The position numbers were made by a program, and so were the translations under genes. From Zelonia costaricensis (Eukaryota > Euglenozoa > Kinetoplastea > Trypanosomatida > Trypanosomatidae), in the NCBI GenBank assembly GCA_030849075.1, contig JASAOO010003441.1, positions 25,001-62,118 of the forward strand: a stretch of DNA of 37,118 nt, read 5' to 3'. Of this stretch, positions 25,564 through 33,741 are shown piece after piece. Each line of letters starts with the position of its first letter. The first letter of the stretch is position 1. Under the pieces are notes generated by a model that made no database searches, was not told where the DNA came from, and saw only the letters and a list, made by a program, of their open reading frames with translations.

Positions 25564-27246
25564 ATGCTGCGCCGCACCGCCCCTGTGGCCTTCGCGGCCT
25601 TCAAGTGCCCACCGGTGGTGAACGAGCCGATGGACAACTTCGAGCCCGGCTCCGCCTCGGCAGCGAGCACGCTGGCGGCCTGCAAGGCGGCCCGAGCGCA
25701 GGTGCGCGAGTGCCCGATCATGATCGGCGGCAAGGCGTTTACGACCGCGAGCGAGATCAAGTGCATCATGCCGTCAGACCACCAGGTGCAGATTGGCAAG
25801 TCCTACAACGCGACGCCTGAGCTGGCGCAACAGGCTGTGGAGGCGGCGATGACTGCGTCGAAGGAGTGGAGTCAGACTCCGTTCCGCGACCGCGCGGCGA
25901 TCTTCTACAAGGCGGCGCACCTCCTCGCCACGAAGTACCGCAACGAGATGCGCGCCGTGACGATGCTGGGCCAGAGCAAAAACCCATGGCAGGCGGAGAT
26001 CGACTGCGTCGCCGAGGCGTGCGACTTCATTCGCTGGAACATCCACTTCGCGGAGGAGCTCTACGCGCAGCAGCCCCGCTCGGTGCCCAACACCGGCATT
26101 TGGAACTCGACCGACTACCGGCCGCTGGAGGGCTTCGTGTCCGCCATCACGCCGTTCAACTTCACCGCCATCGCCGCGAACTTGGCGGGCACGCCGGCGC
26201 TGATGGGTAACACCGTTGTGTGGAAGCCGAGCCCGACGGCGGTGCCGTCCAACTACCTCATGTACAAGATCATGGAGGAGGCCGGGCTGCCGGACGGCGT
26301 GATCAACTTCGTGCCGTGCGACCCGTCCGTCATGGACAAGGCCGTCAACGCCGATCCGCGTCTCGCCGCCGTCGTCTTCACCGGCTCCACTCGCGTCTTC
26401 ACCGAGATCAACAAGAACATCTACGGCCGCCTGGAGAACTACCGCAACTTCCCGCGCATCTCGGGCGAGACGGGCGGCAAGGACTTCCACCTCGTGCACC
26501 CCTCCGCCGACATCACGCAGGTCGCCGCCGGCACGATCCGTGGCGCCTTCGAGTTCCAGGGCCAGAAGTGCAGCGCGTGCTCGCGCCTGTACGCCCCGAA
26601 GAGCCGCTGGGAGGAGCTCAAGGCGCTGCTGCTCAAGGGTCAGCAGCAGGTCAAGATGGGACAGCCGGACGACTTCTCCAGCTTCATGTGCGCCGTCATC
26701 GACGAGACCTCCTTCGACAAGAACAAGCGCTACATCGACATCGCCAAGGCGGACGCCGGCAACTACACGGTGCTGTGCGGCGGGCACTGCGACAAGTCCA
26801 AGGGCTACTTCGTGGAGCCGACCATCATCGAGACCAAGGACCCGCGGGCGCAGCTGATGCGGGAGGAGATCTTCGGGCCGGTGCTCACCGCCTTTGTGTA
26901 CGACGACAGCAAGCCCGGCTACTGGAAGGAGGTGTGCGAGCTCGTCGACACGACAACCAAGTACGGCCTCACCGGGTCCGTCTTCTCGCGCGAGCGGACG
27001 GCCATCCGGGAGGCGGACAAGCACCTGCGCTACGCGGCGGGCAACTACTACGTGAACGACAAGTGCACCGGCGCGGTGGTGGGCCAGCAGCCCTTCGGTG
27101 GGTCGCGTCTGAGTGGGTCGAACGACAAGCCGGGCGCTGGTCCGTTCGTGACGCGCTTCGTCTCTGCCCGCTCCATCAAGGAGAACTTCGATGTGGCGCC
27201 GACCATCTCGTACCCGCACCAGCTGCCCGACGTGTACACCCTGTGA
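25564..27246 (+). CDS. P5CDH: delta-1-pyrroline-5-carboxylate dehydrogenase, mitochondrial
   Basis: P5CDH (ALDH4 family) oxidises glutamate semialdehyde to glutamate with NAD+, the second step of proline catabolism, in the mitochondrial matrix; proline is a major fuel for insect-stage trypanosomatids. The 560-residue protein fits the family length. The N-terminus MLRRTAPVAFAAFKCPPV is a plausible import signal. Catalytic elements are intact: general base E302 in SGETGGKDFH, nucleophile C336 in FQGQKCSACSRLY, the NAD-binding stretch TVVWKPSPTAVPSN, FTGSTRVF, and the C-terminal QQPFGGSRLSGSNDKPG characteristic of P5CDH. No frameshift or odd codon usage was seen. Confidence 0.97.
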   Translation: MLRRTAPVAFAAFKCPPVVNEPMDNFEPGSASAASTLAACKAARAQVRECPIMIGGKAFTTASEIKCIMPSDHQVQIGKSYNATPELAQQAVEAAMTASKEWSQTPFRDRAAIFYKAAHLLATKYRNEMRAVTMLGQSKNPWQAEIDCVAEACDFIRWNIHFAEELYAQQPRSVPNTGIWNSTDYRPLEGFVSAITPFNFTAIAANLAGTPALMGNTVVWKPSPTAVPSNYLMYKIMEEAGLPDGVINFVPCDPSVMDKAVNADPRLAAVVFTGSTRVFTEINKNIYGRLENYRNFPRISGETGGKDFHLVHPSADITQVAAGTIRGAFEFQGQKCSACSRLYAPKSRWEELKALLLKGQQQVKMGQPDDFSSFMCAVIDETSFDKNKRYIDIAKADAGNYTVLCGGHCDKSKGYFVEPTIIETKDPRAQLMREEIFGPVLTAFVYDDSKPGYWKEVCELVDTTTKYGLTGSVFSRERTAIREADKHLRYAAGNYYVNDKCTGAVVGQQPFGGSRLSGSNDKPGAGPFVTRFVSARSIKENFDVAPTISYPHQLPDVYTL

Positions 27247-27683
27247 GGGGTTGCGTGTGTGGGGGCGTGCGCAAGCGCCAGGCTGCGAGGGTGTCGACAC
27301 ACCACGGCCCTTCGTCAGCTTCGCCACCTCCCTCCCCCTACTCTTCCTTGCGGCAGCGCATGCAGCACGACGCTTGTCGCTGCAAGTGCGGTGTTGGACG
27401 CCTCGGCCGGCCCTCCTTTCGGTTGTGATGGTTGCGGCGGTGCAACTGCGCACCCTGCCCCCCTCCAGGCCCCCCCACCCACACATGCGCACACATGCAC
27501 ACATGCGCTGGGAGTGCGTCGCGCGGCGTTGACGTGGTGATGTGCTTCATATGCTCTGTTCTCGCTTTCTTTTCCCTTTTTTCTTTTTGGCCTTTGTGTT
27601 TCTCCTCCAATCTACGTTTTCGTTCATGAGTAGGCGCGTGTGTGCGCCTTGTTGATCTTCGGATGATGTGCGTGTGCAGCGGT

Positions 27684-27710
27684 AGGGGGAGGGTGGGGGG
27701 GAGCAGAGGG
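27684..27710 (+). other. candidate G-quadruplex in the P5CDH 3' UTR
   Basis: Four sense-strand G tracts of 3-7 bases are separated by loops of 1, 1 and about 6 bases. This satisfies the usual sequence rule; folding is inferred. Confidence 0.5.
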
Positions 27711-29170
27711 TGTGAGCGTCTTCGCTGCTCCTCTCACGGCATTGCTCCCCCCCCACACACACACCTCACTGCACCTTCCGCCGTGTCGCTGAGTGCGCTG
27801 TCAGCCGTCACCTACCTCAGCATCTTGGTTGGGGCTCGCAGCGCCGCTCTCCTGACCTCAGCCTCCCCCCGCCCCCGCCGCTTCCCAGTCGATCCGCCGT
27901 CCGCTCTGCCCACTTGTCCGCCCTCCTCTGCCGAGTAACTACCATAAACCTTGCTAGCGTCTTCTGTGGAGGGGGTGCAGTCCACGTGTGCGTGCGTGTG
28001 TGCTCAAGTAGTGCTCGACCATCTCGTTGCCCTCGTAGTCGCAATTCCCCTTGCAGGCAACCACCTCGTGATGTCAAGACACATCGGCCCACGCACGCGC
28101 CCGTTCGTGAGGATCCTGTTCACGTGATCCTCTGCGTTCCCACTGGTTCTCCTTCCCTCCCTCCCCTTCCTTCGTCTTCTCGGTGTATCTTCAGTGAATG
28201 CTCGTGCTTGCTCTCTTGCTCCGTCGTGTACTTTTCCTTTTCGGCAGTTCTCGGCGGCGGAGGGGCGGCGGTGGCGGCGGCTGCGTGATGGCTGACGGTG
28301 GAGGGGAGCAGACGGGAGGTGATGGATTGAGTGAGGGAGGGGAGGGGGACCGGTGCCTCGCAACGGCCAGCACTGGGCCGCAAGCGCTGTCTCGTCAGCA
28401 TCGCCTTTCCCCACACTCACACCCCCTCACTGCCCGCCGTCGCGTGCGCAGTGCACGTCATCCTTGCCAACCCTCTTCTCTTCTTACCTTCAATGTTCCC
28501 ACGATGCGTGTGGGTGTGAGTGCGGGAGTTGGACGCGCGTGATGCACGCGTGTGTGGAGCGCACGCGAACGCGTTTGGGATGGCGCAGTGGGCGACCCCT
28601 TCACTGCGTGCGTGTCCCTGTGCGGCGCGTTCTTCGCTTGAAACCAGAATCCGGGCAAACAAAGAAGGAAATGCGCACCAGCAACACGCGGCGGCATCGC
28701 CCTGCCTGTGTTCGCTACGCTGGCAGACACCGTGCCTTCCATCGCGTCGCGACACGATGGAAGGCTACACGTACGGGCACACAGGCACACCGGCACACAC
28801 AGGCTTTTGGGGGCGGAAGCGGCTCGCGAAGGGGCGATGGAGGCCGCCGTCTTCGCTCCCAATAACGGCCACACCCTTCCCCCGGCAGCGATCTCACCAT
28901 GCGTGACCACAGCAGACCGACGGCGCCGTCGGCCGCACTGCAATCCACGCTGTCGCTTCCTGCATCTCTGTTTCGTGTGCATCGTTCGATGCGCGCAACC
29001 CTCCTTGTTGCTCCCTTACGAGTCTCCGGTCATGTCGCCCACCCAACCCCCTCCCTGCTTCACGGCCATGCGTCCACCCCGCTCCATCCTCACGCGCAAC
29101 GCTGCACGACCACACTCACGCCTGCACGCACTCACACTCAAGTCCATCGCGTACCGGCTGCTCGGCAGAG

Positions 29171-29200
29171 CCTCCCTTCTGCCTCCTCCTTCTCTTGTAG
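29171..29200 (+). promoter_or_regulatory. candidate trans-splice acceptor for the kinase
   Basis: A nearly pure C/T tract (29171-29197) ends in GTAG at 29197-29200. A second tract with CAG at 29246-29248 lies 48 bases on. No ATG occurs between 29249 and the kinase start at 29559, so the leader has no upstream start codon from that site. Confidence 0.5.
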
Positions 29201-29558
29201 TTGGCGAACCCCCAATCCTCTTTCTCCTTCATCTTTTTCATCGCCCAGTCGCACTGCGCAACGCGAGTGCCGCAGCGGCTCGAGCGCTGAGCGGGAGCTA
29301 TCGAGCTCGCACCGCCCCCCGTCAAGACCCTCACTCAACAGGGTTGCTGCATCAGGGTCGCACGCGGTGGCCCGCCTCGTCGTGCTTTCGTGTGTGTGTG
29401 TGTGTGTGCCACAGACTACGGCATCCTGACTCGCCGCGTGGGTGTGTAAGCGCCCGGTCGCGTTTCTCACTCTTCGCCTCGTAGCGCTCTCTCTTTTGTG
29501 TTGTTCTTGTGGGCATCAGTGGCTCTCTGTTGCGCCTTTCCTACCCCGTCGCCGCACG

Positions 29559-30698
29559 ATGCAGGAGTCGAACACGTTGATCTTCGACGTGCCGGACGCG
29601 TTCCAGGTGGAGTCGATCATCGGTCAAGGCGCGTACGGCGCGGTGTGCAAGGCGGTCTTCTGCGATGACCAGATCGCCGTGAAGAAGATCCCGCACTACT
29701 CGCGCAGCGAGGACACGGCGCGGCGCGTGTTGCGGGAGATCGAAATCCTGCAGAATTTGCAGTTCTGCGAGCAGGTCGTGGGCTGCCGCCTCTTCTTCCG
29801 CCCGAAGAGCGAGGAGAAGGACGTGTACGTCGCCATGGACTTCATCCCCTCGGACCTGTCCTCCGTCATCAAGAACGGCGCCATCACGCTCGACGAGAGC
29901 GTGGTGCGGTACATCACGTGCCAGCTGCTTCTCGCCCTGCGTGCCCTGCACCGCTGCAGCGTGCTGCATCGCGATGTCAGCACACGCAACATTCTCATCC
30001 ACTACAACTCGCAGGTGTTCCTGTGCGACTTCGGGCTCAGCCGCTTCTTCGATCCCGATGAGCAGCTCAGCTTCGGCGTCGTGACGCAGTGGTACCGGGC
30101 GCCAGAGATCATCTTGGACGCGGCGTACAGCTACGCCAGCGATGTCTGGAGCGTCGGCGTGATTCTCGGCGAGCTCCTCCTGCGCCGCCACCTCTTCCCC
30201 GGCAAGTCGAACGACTCGGCCAACCAGCTGCAGCTCATCTTCCACCTCGTTGGGACGCCCTCCAGAGACGTCTTCGATCCCGATCGCTCCTTCGGGCGCG
30301 CGAGCCACAACGCAAAGAACTACGCGCTAGCCTACATCGAGCGACGGCCATGCCCATCGACGCTTGTGAATCTGCTCTCCACGGCGCCGGTGCTGCGGCA
30401 GACGCCTGGCGGCCCCGTGCCGCCGCTTGCGGTCCAGCTCGCTGAGCAGCTGCTTCAGTTCGACCCATCCAAGCGCCCCAGCGCGGACGAGGCGCTGCGG
30501 CACCCGTGGTTCGACCCGTGCCGCGCCTTTATCGAGGAGGTGGTGCAGCATCAGGATGTGGAGGAGATCCCGGTGTTTACGCAGACGCAGAACATGAACT
30601 TGGAGGAGCTGGTGAAGCGCATCGAGGAGGTGGTGCCAGTGTTCTCTGAGGACCTCCTCGTGGAGGACGACGGCGCCGTGGCGGGTACGAGCGGGTGA
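29559..30698 (+). CDS. atypical MAPK-like protein kinase
   Basis: The protein is 379 residues from the ATG at 29559; a frame extension to a GTG at 29442 covers the pyrimidine-rich leader and is rejected. Kinase motifs in order: glycine loop GQGAYGAV (22-29), IAVKK with K42, helix-C E60 in LREIEIL, H137-R-D139, N144, D157-F-G, and the CMGC-type WYRAPEI (178-184). The substrate, length and C-terminal kinase extension fit MAPK or a close CMGC relative. Two oddities: the catalytic loop reads HRDVSTRN, lacking the Lys of HRDLKxxN, and the MAPK TXY position immediately before VVTQWYRAPE reads S171-F-G. Lys, Asp, Asn and DFG are all present, so activity is likely, but activation by a standard MAP2K at T-x-Y is not possible. 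The C-terminus is acidic. Confidence 0.9.
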   Translation: MQESNTLIFDVPDAFQVESIIGQGAYGAVCKAVFCDDQIAVKKIPHYSRSEDTARRVLREIEILQNLQFCEQVVGCRLFFRPKSEEKDVYVAMDFIPSDLSSVIKNGAITLDESVVRYITCQLLLALRALHRCSVLHRDVSTRNILIHYNSQVFLCDFGLSRFFDPDEQLSFGVVTQWYRAPEIILDAAYSYASDVWSVGVILGELLLRRHLFPGKSNDSANQLQLIFHLVGTPSRDVFDPDRSFGRASHNAKNYALAYIERRPCPSTLVNLLSTAPVLRQTPGGPVPPLAVQLAEQLLQFDPSKRPSADEALRHPWFDPCRAFIEEVVQHQDVEEIPVFTQTQNMNLEELVKRIEEVVPVFSEDLLVEDDGAVAGTSG

Positions 30699-31439
30699 GT
30701 GGAAAGGGGCGGGGGTTGTTGCAGCCGCCCCATCACACACACACACACACACATATTCACGCACTCACACAGGCGTGCACAAGAAGGAACCCCTTCACCT
30801 TTACGCAAGTGCAACTGCATGTGTTCGTGTGTCTTGGTATCTTGATGTGTGTTTGCGCGCGTGTCGAGGGGGGGGGGGTTGGGACGCTGCCTTCGCTTCA
30901 CAGCCATTTGCTCTCTCTCAGATTCTCTGTGTCTGTGCTACTCGAAGTACCTCGTTCATCTCTTCATCACCGCCGCGTTGCTTGCGGACTCCCGTGCGAC
31001 GGTGCAGCACGTCGACCTGCACGACACTGTGTAAGTGGGCGGGGGAGGAGGGGGGCGTGGTCCTGCTGAGGCCGCGTTCGTGTCCCTGGCACAGCGTGTG
31101 TGAGACGGGGCAGCGGCGCTGCGGCAATGCTGTCCGCACTCGAGCCCAACTATCCTCGTACTTCTCTGCTCCTTGCCGTTCTCCATCTCTGGCTTCTTTC
31201 TTCCCCTCTCGCTGCCTTGCTTGCTGGGCGGCAGTACACCCACGCGCACACACGGATCAGGAGCGAGGGCGCTTGCACGCACGCACACACACTGACACAC
31301 CGTTCGCGTGGCCGCGAGTGTCCCCCGGACCTTCCGTCCTAGCCTCGCTTCAGCGGCTTCTGCAGTACAGCAGGAGTCGCACCGCGGCGTCATCTCCGTC
31401 CCTCGTGCTGCGCCAGTCGGCAGCGCCCAGACGCCTCAC

Positions 31440-31468
31440 CCTTTTTCTTTTCCATCTCTGCACATCAG
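31440..31468 (+). promoter_or_regulatory. candidate trans-splice acceptor for the 31491 gene
   Basis: A T/C-rich tract runs into CATCAG, with AG at 31467-31468. If it is used, the leader and start codon should lie between here and the ambiguous base at 31490, where no ATG is present. Confidence 0.5.
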
Positions 31469-31489
31469 CTTCGCCGCCGCGGGGGGGGG

Positions 31490-31490
31490 N
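31490..31490. other. ambiguous base N after a nine-G run
   Basis: This is the only N in the window. It sits between a GC-rich homopolymer and clear coding sequence, where a sequencing or assembly break is likely. Confidence 0.95.
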
Positions 31491-32363
31491 CGCGTCATCG
31501 TTCCCATCCAGCCCACGCCCGGCTTCCCCGCGCACTTCATTAAGGCGGCCTTCACGACAGACCCGCTCAAGGAGAAGCAGAAGGCGCGGTTCTCGTCTGG
31601 TGGCGAGGCCATGCGGGAGGTGCAGGACATTCCAAAGCGGCTCGAGGGCCAGCGATCCCGCACCGAGCTCACCTCGCGCGGTGACGAGGAGTTTGCGGCG
31701 CTGATCGAGTTCATTCAAGGTGCCTCATACGACCAGCTCATCTCGGGCCGCCGCTTCAAGAAGGTCTACGACAAGCTCTCGGAGAACGACGACATGTTCG
31801 TGTGGCTGTGCCACACCGCGATGGCGGTGCTCAACCCGGGTGACATGCGCTCGCGGCTCATCTACAACCACCTCAAGGCGCTGGCCGAGGCCGTGGCGAG
31901 CGGCGAGATGACGCAGCGGACGGCGTTCCGCTTCTTCGAGTCGGCCGTGCGCAGCCCGGCGTACCGCGCGATTGCGGCGCGGCAGCTCGAGACGGGCGCG
32001 GCGACGCGGCTGGCGGGTGTGGCGGCAGCGGCGGACGTCATGCGGGAGATGGGCCTGACGCGGCGGCCGATGTCGTCGTACTTCGAGCTCTATCAGCGCA
32101 TCGTGGAGCGCAGTGAGGCGATGACGCCGTGGGGCTTCCCGCCGCTGTTCCAGTTCGAGGAGCGGCTCTCGCTGGAGCCGCGGCTCAAGTTCTTCTCGCG
32201 TGCCGGCCAGCAGCAGCTGGAGCGGCGCCGGCGCGGCTCTGTCTTCTCGCCGCACACGATCCTGCAGGGCCGCCGCATTTTCTGGATCCCGCCGACGTGG
32301 AACCGCGCTGGTCGCTACATCGGCCCACACATCAACCTCTATCCTGGCCTCACCCCGGATTAG
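31491..32363 (+). CDS. unknown conserved-looking protein, 5' end missing
   Basis: About 290 residues are readable from just after the N at 31490 to the stop at 32361-32363. I do not recognise the family. The sequence is well composed and largely helical: RFKKVYDKLSENDDMFVWLC, MRSRLIYNHLKALAEAVAS, TQRTAFRFFESAVRSPAYRA, then a C-terminal half with MSSYFELYQRIVERSEAM, FPPLFQFEERLSLEPRLKFF and a hydrophobic aromatic end (GRRIFWIPPTWNRAGRYIGP). This resembles kinetoplastid-specific mitochondrial proteins in flavour, but no targeting sequence can be seen because the start is absent. The first in-frame ATG after the N is at 31609, which would lose upstream sequence that still looks coding (RVIVPIQPTPGFPAHFIKAA). 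The start codon is probably in the unresolved base or collapsed gap. Confidence 0.75.
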   Translation, partial: RVIVPIQPTPGFPAHFIKAAFTTDPLKEKQKARFSSGGEAMREVQDIPKRLEGQRSRTELTSRGDEEFAALIEFIQGASYDQLISGRRFKKVYDKLSENDDMFVWLCHTAMAVLNPGDMRSRLIYNHLKALAEAVASGEMTQRTAFRFFESAVRSPAYRAIAARQLETGAATRLAGVAAAADVMREMGLTRRPMSSYFELYQRIVERSEAMTPWGFPPLFQFEERLSLEPRLKFFSRAGQQQLERRRRGSVFSPHTILQGRRIFWIPPTWNRAGRYIGPHINLYPGLTPD

Positions 32364-33741
32364 AGTCGATGCAGGGGCCTGCTGGTGTGTTGGTGTGTTG
32401 TTGTGGTGCGTGTGGTGTGTGTGGGCTGAGAGCTCCTCTCACAGGGAAAGAGCGAAGGACGCAAGTTGGAGTGGAGTGGGGGTGGGCAGCCGTGGCGCAG
32501 GCGCCGCACGTGCAGCGCAGCGCTGTTGCGTGCTGCGTGCTGGCCTTCCTCCGCGTCGGCATCTCTCGCTGCGCGGCGAACGCGTCTCCTCTCCCTCCTC
32601 CTCCTCCTCCTTTATCTCGCTCCTGCTGCGAGTTGCGTCGTGCTCGCCGACGCCGTTGTGGTCACAGGTTGCTGCGGAGGTGAGGTGTGCGAGCACGTCG
32701 ACTGGGAAGGGGGGGGGTGCACCTCTGTGTGTGTGCACGCGCGGGTCGACGCGCGCCTCTGTCGCACCGCTCCCCGAGTTTCATCACGTCTGGGTTGCAT
32801 CGCCGTAGCTCAAAAAAAAAAAAAAAGAACAGAAAAGAATGAAGACGCACACCGTCACTGGCACGCACGTGTCACTCGAATGGGCGACAGAGTTGATCTC
32901 GGTATCGCGGTAATTGGGATGCGCTTGGTGACGTGCACGCGTGGTTGCGGCTGAGGTGAGGGAGAGAGGCCACGAGCTCACGACTGCCGTCTCCTTCGTC
33001 TCTGCCCTCGTCTGCCGCTCGTCGGGACTCGGGTTATTGCCACGACCGCGCACGCATGCGCGTTGTGGTGCAGCGGGCGACAGCGAGAGAGAGAGAACTT
33101 CTCGCTGTCTTGTGCGTCTCCCGCGTGCGGTGGGCGGAGGAGGACGCGCACCTCTGTCCTCCCTCCCATCCCCGCCCCGTCGCTGCACGTGTGCGTGTGC
33201 GTGTTTATGTTTCACCACAGCCGCAACCTTCGCCCTCTCCTTCATTTCTCCATACACGTCGTCCCCCTCCTCCGCCCTTCCCCCCCCCCCACACACACAC
33301 ATGTCGGTCTGCTGCCTCTCCACTCCTCCAACGCCAATATCATCCACACACACAGGAATCACAAGGCGTCGTGTGTGGCATCCACTCTACACCGACACAC
33401 ACATCCCTCCCCTCCCCCGCTGACTTCCTCTCCTCTCCCTTTTCTCCACTTCCACCTCCCCCTCTACACACACGCACATACGCACGCGCGAGTCGAACAA
33501 GAAGAAGAGCTCTGTATACACAAAACTGTCGTCAGCGACACACAGAAGGCTCTTACGCAGCAACAACACTGACGCACCCCGCGACACACACAAACCCACA
33601 CACGCACACCGACGCGTAGCTCCGCAGTTCTCTCCTTCTCCACGGCTGCGCATCTTCCACTGCCCACATCCGCCCACAACACACCCGAATTGACTCTCGC
33701 ACACCTCACCGCCACCCTCCGCAGCGCCGCTCCGTCTCATC
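32364..33741 (+). other. spacer 31491 gene to acyl-CoA synthetase
   Basis: No gene seen in 1.38 kb. It contains a CTC/TCC-rich stretch (32585-32615), the A15 run at 32812-32826, C-rich tracts at 33281-33292 and CA-rich leader-like sequence to 33620. Several AG acceptor candidates occur in the last 150 bases. Open frames here are low complexity. Confidence 0.5.
32812..32826 (+). repeat. A15 homopolymer
   Basis: A run of 15 A residues, the longest A tract in the window, in an intergenic region. It could be the tail of a degenerate short retroposon or simply a homopolymer; I found no flanking duplication by eye. Confidence 0.9.

Larger units (their letters stand above)
27247..29558 (+). other. 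long spacer P5CDH to kinase (2.3 kb)
   Basis: This is the longest gene-free stretch. Open frames exist on both strands but their translations are Arg/Pro/Ser/His-rich, run across repeats and lack domains. It holds a candidate G-quadruplex (27684-27710), T-rich sequence at 27566-27600, a run of short GT stretches, and near its end classic acceptors: a C/T tract at 29171-29197 with AG at 29199-29200, and a second at 29247-29248. A long 3' UTR for P5CDH and a 0.3-0.36 kb leader for the kinase would account for it; a noncoding RNA cannot be excluded. Confidence 0.5.
30699..31490 (+). other. spacer kinase to 31491 gene, ending in an ambiguous base
   Basis: No gene seen. It contains a short CA run at about 30734-30752, G-rich tracts at 30868-30882 and 31037-31056, and a strong acceptor: the pyrimidine tract 31440-31460 followed by AG at 31467-31468. 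Nine G residues at 31481-31489 lead into the single N at 31490. No ATG occurs between about 31129 and 31608 in any forward frame. Confidence 0.6.

Noticed and set aside
25774..27504. 576-codon minus-strand frame
   Set aside because: It is a shadow of P5CDH, with an arginine/valine-rich translation and no domain.
28708..29484. 258-codon frame in the long spacer
   Set aside because: It contains two strong polypyrimidine-AG acceptor sites, is Arg/Pro/Ser/His-rich and starts at a non-ATG or doubtful codon; no domain is visible.
30775..31704. plus-strand frame overlapping the 31491 gene
   Set aside because: It lies in a different frame, translates UTR-like sequence, and loses any protein-like composition after the N.
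32700..32830. possible retroposon (SIDER-like) end with an A15 tail
   Set aside because: No target-site duplication or recognisable signature could be confirmed by eye.
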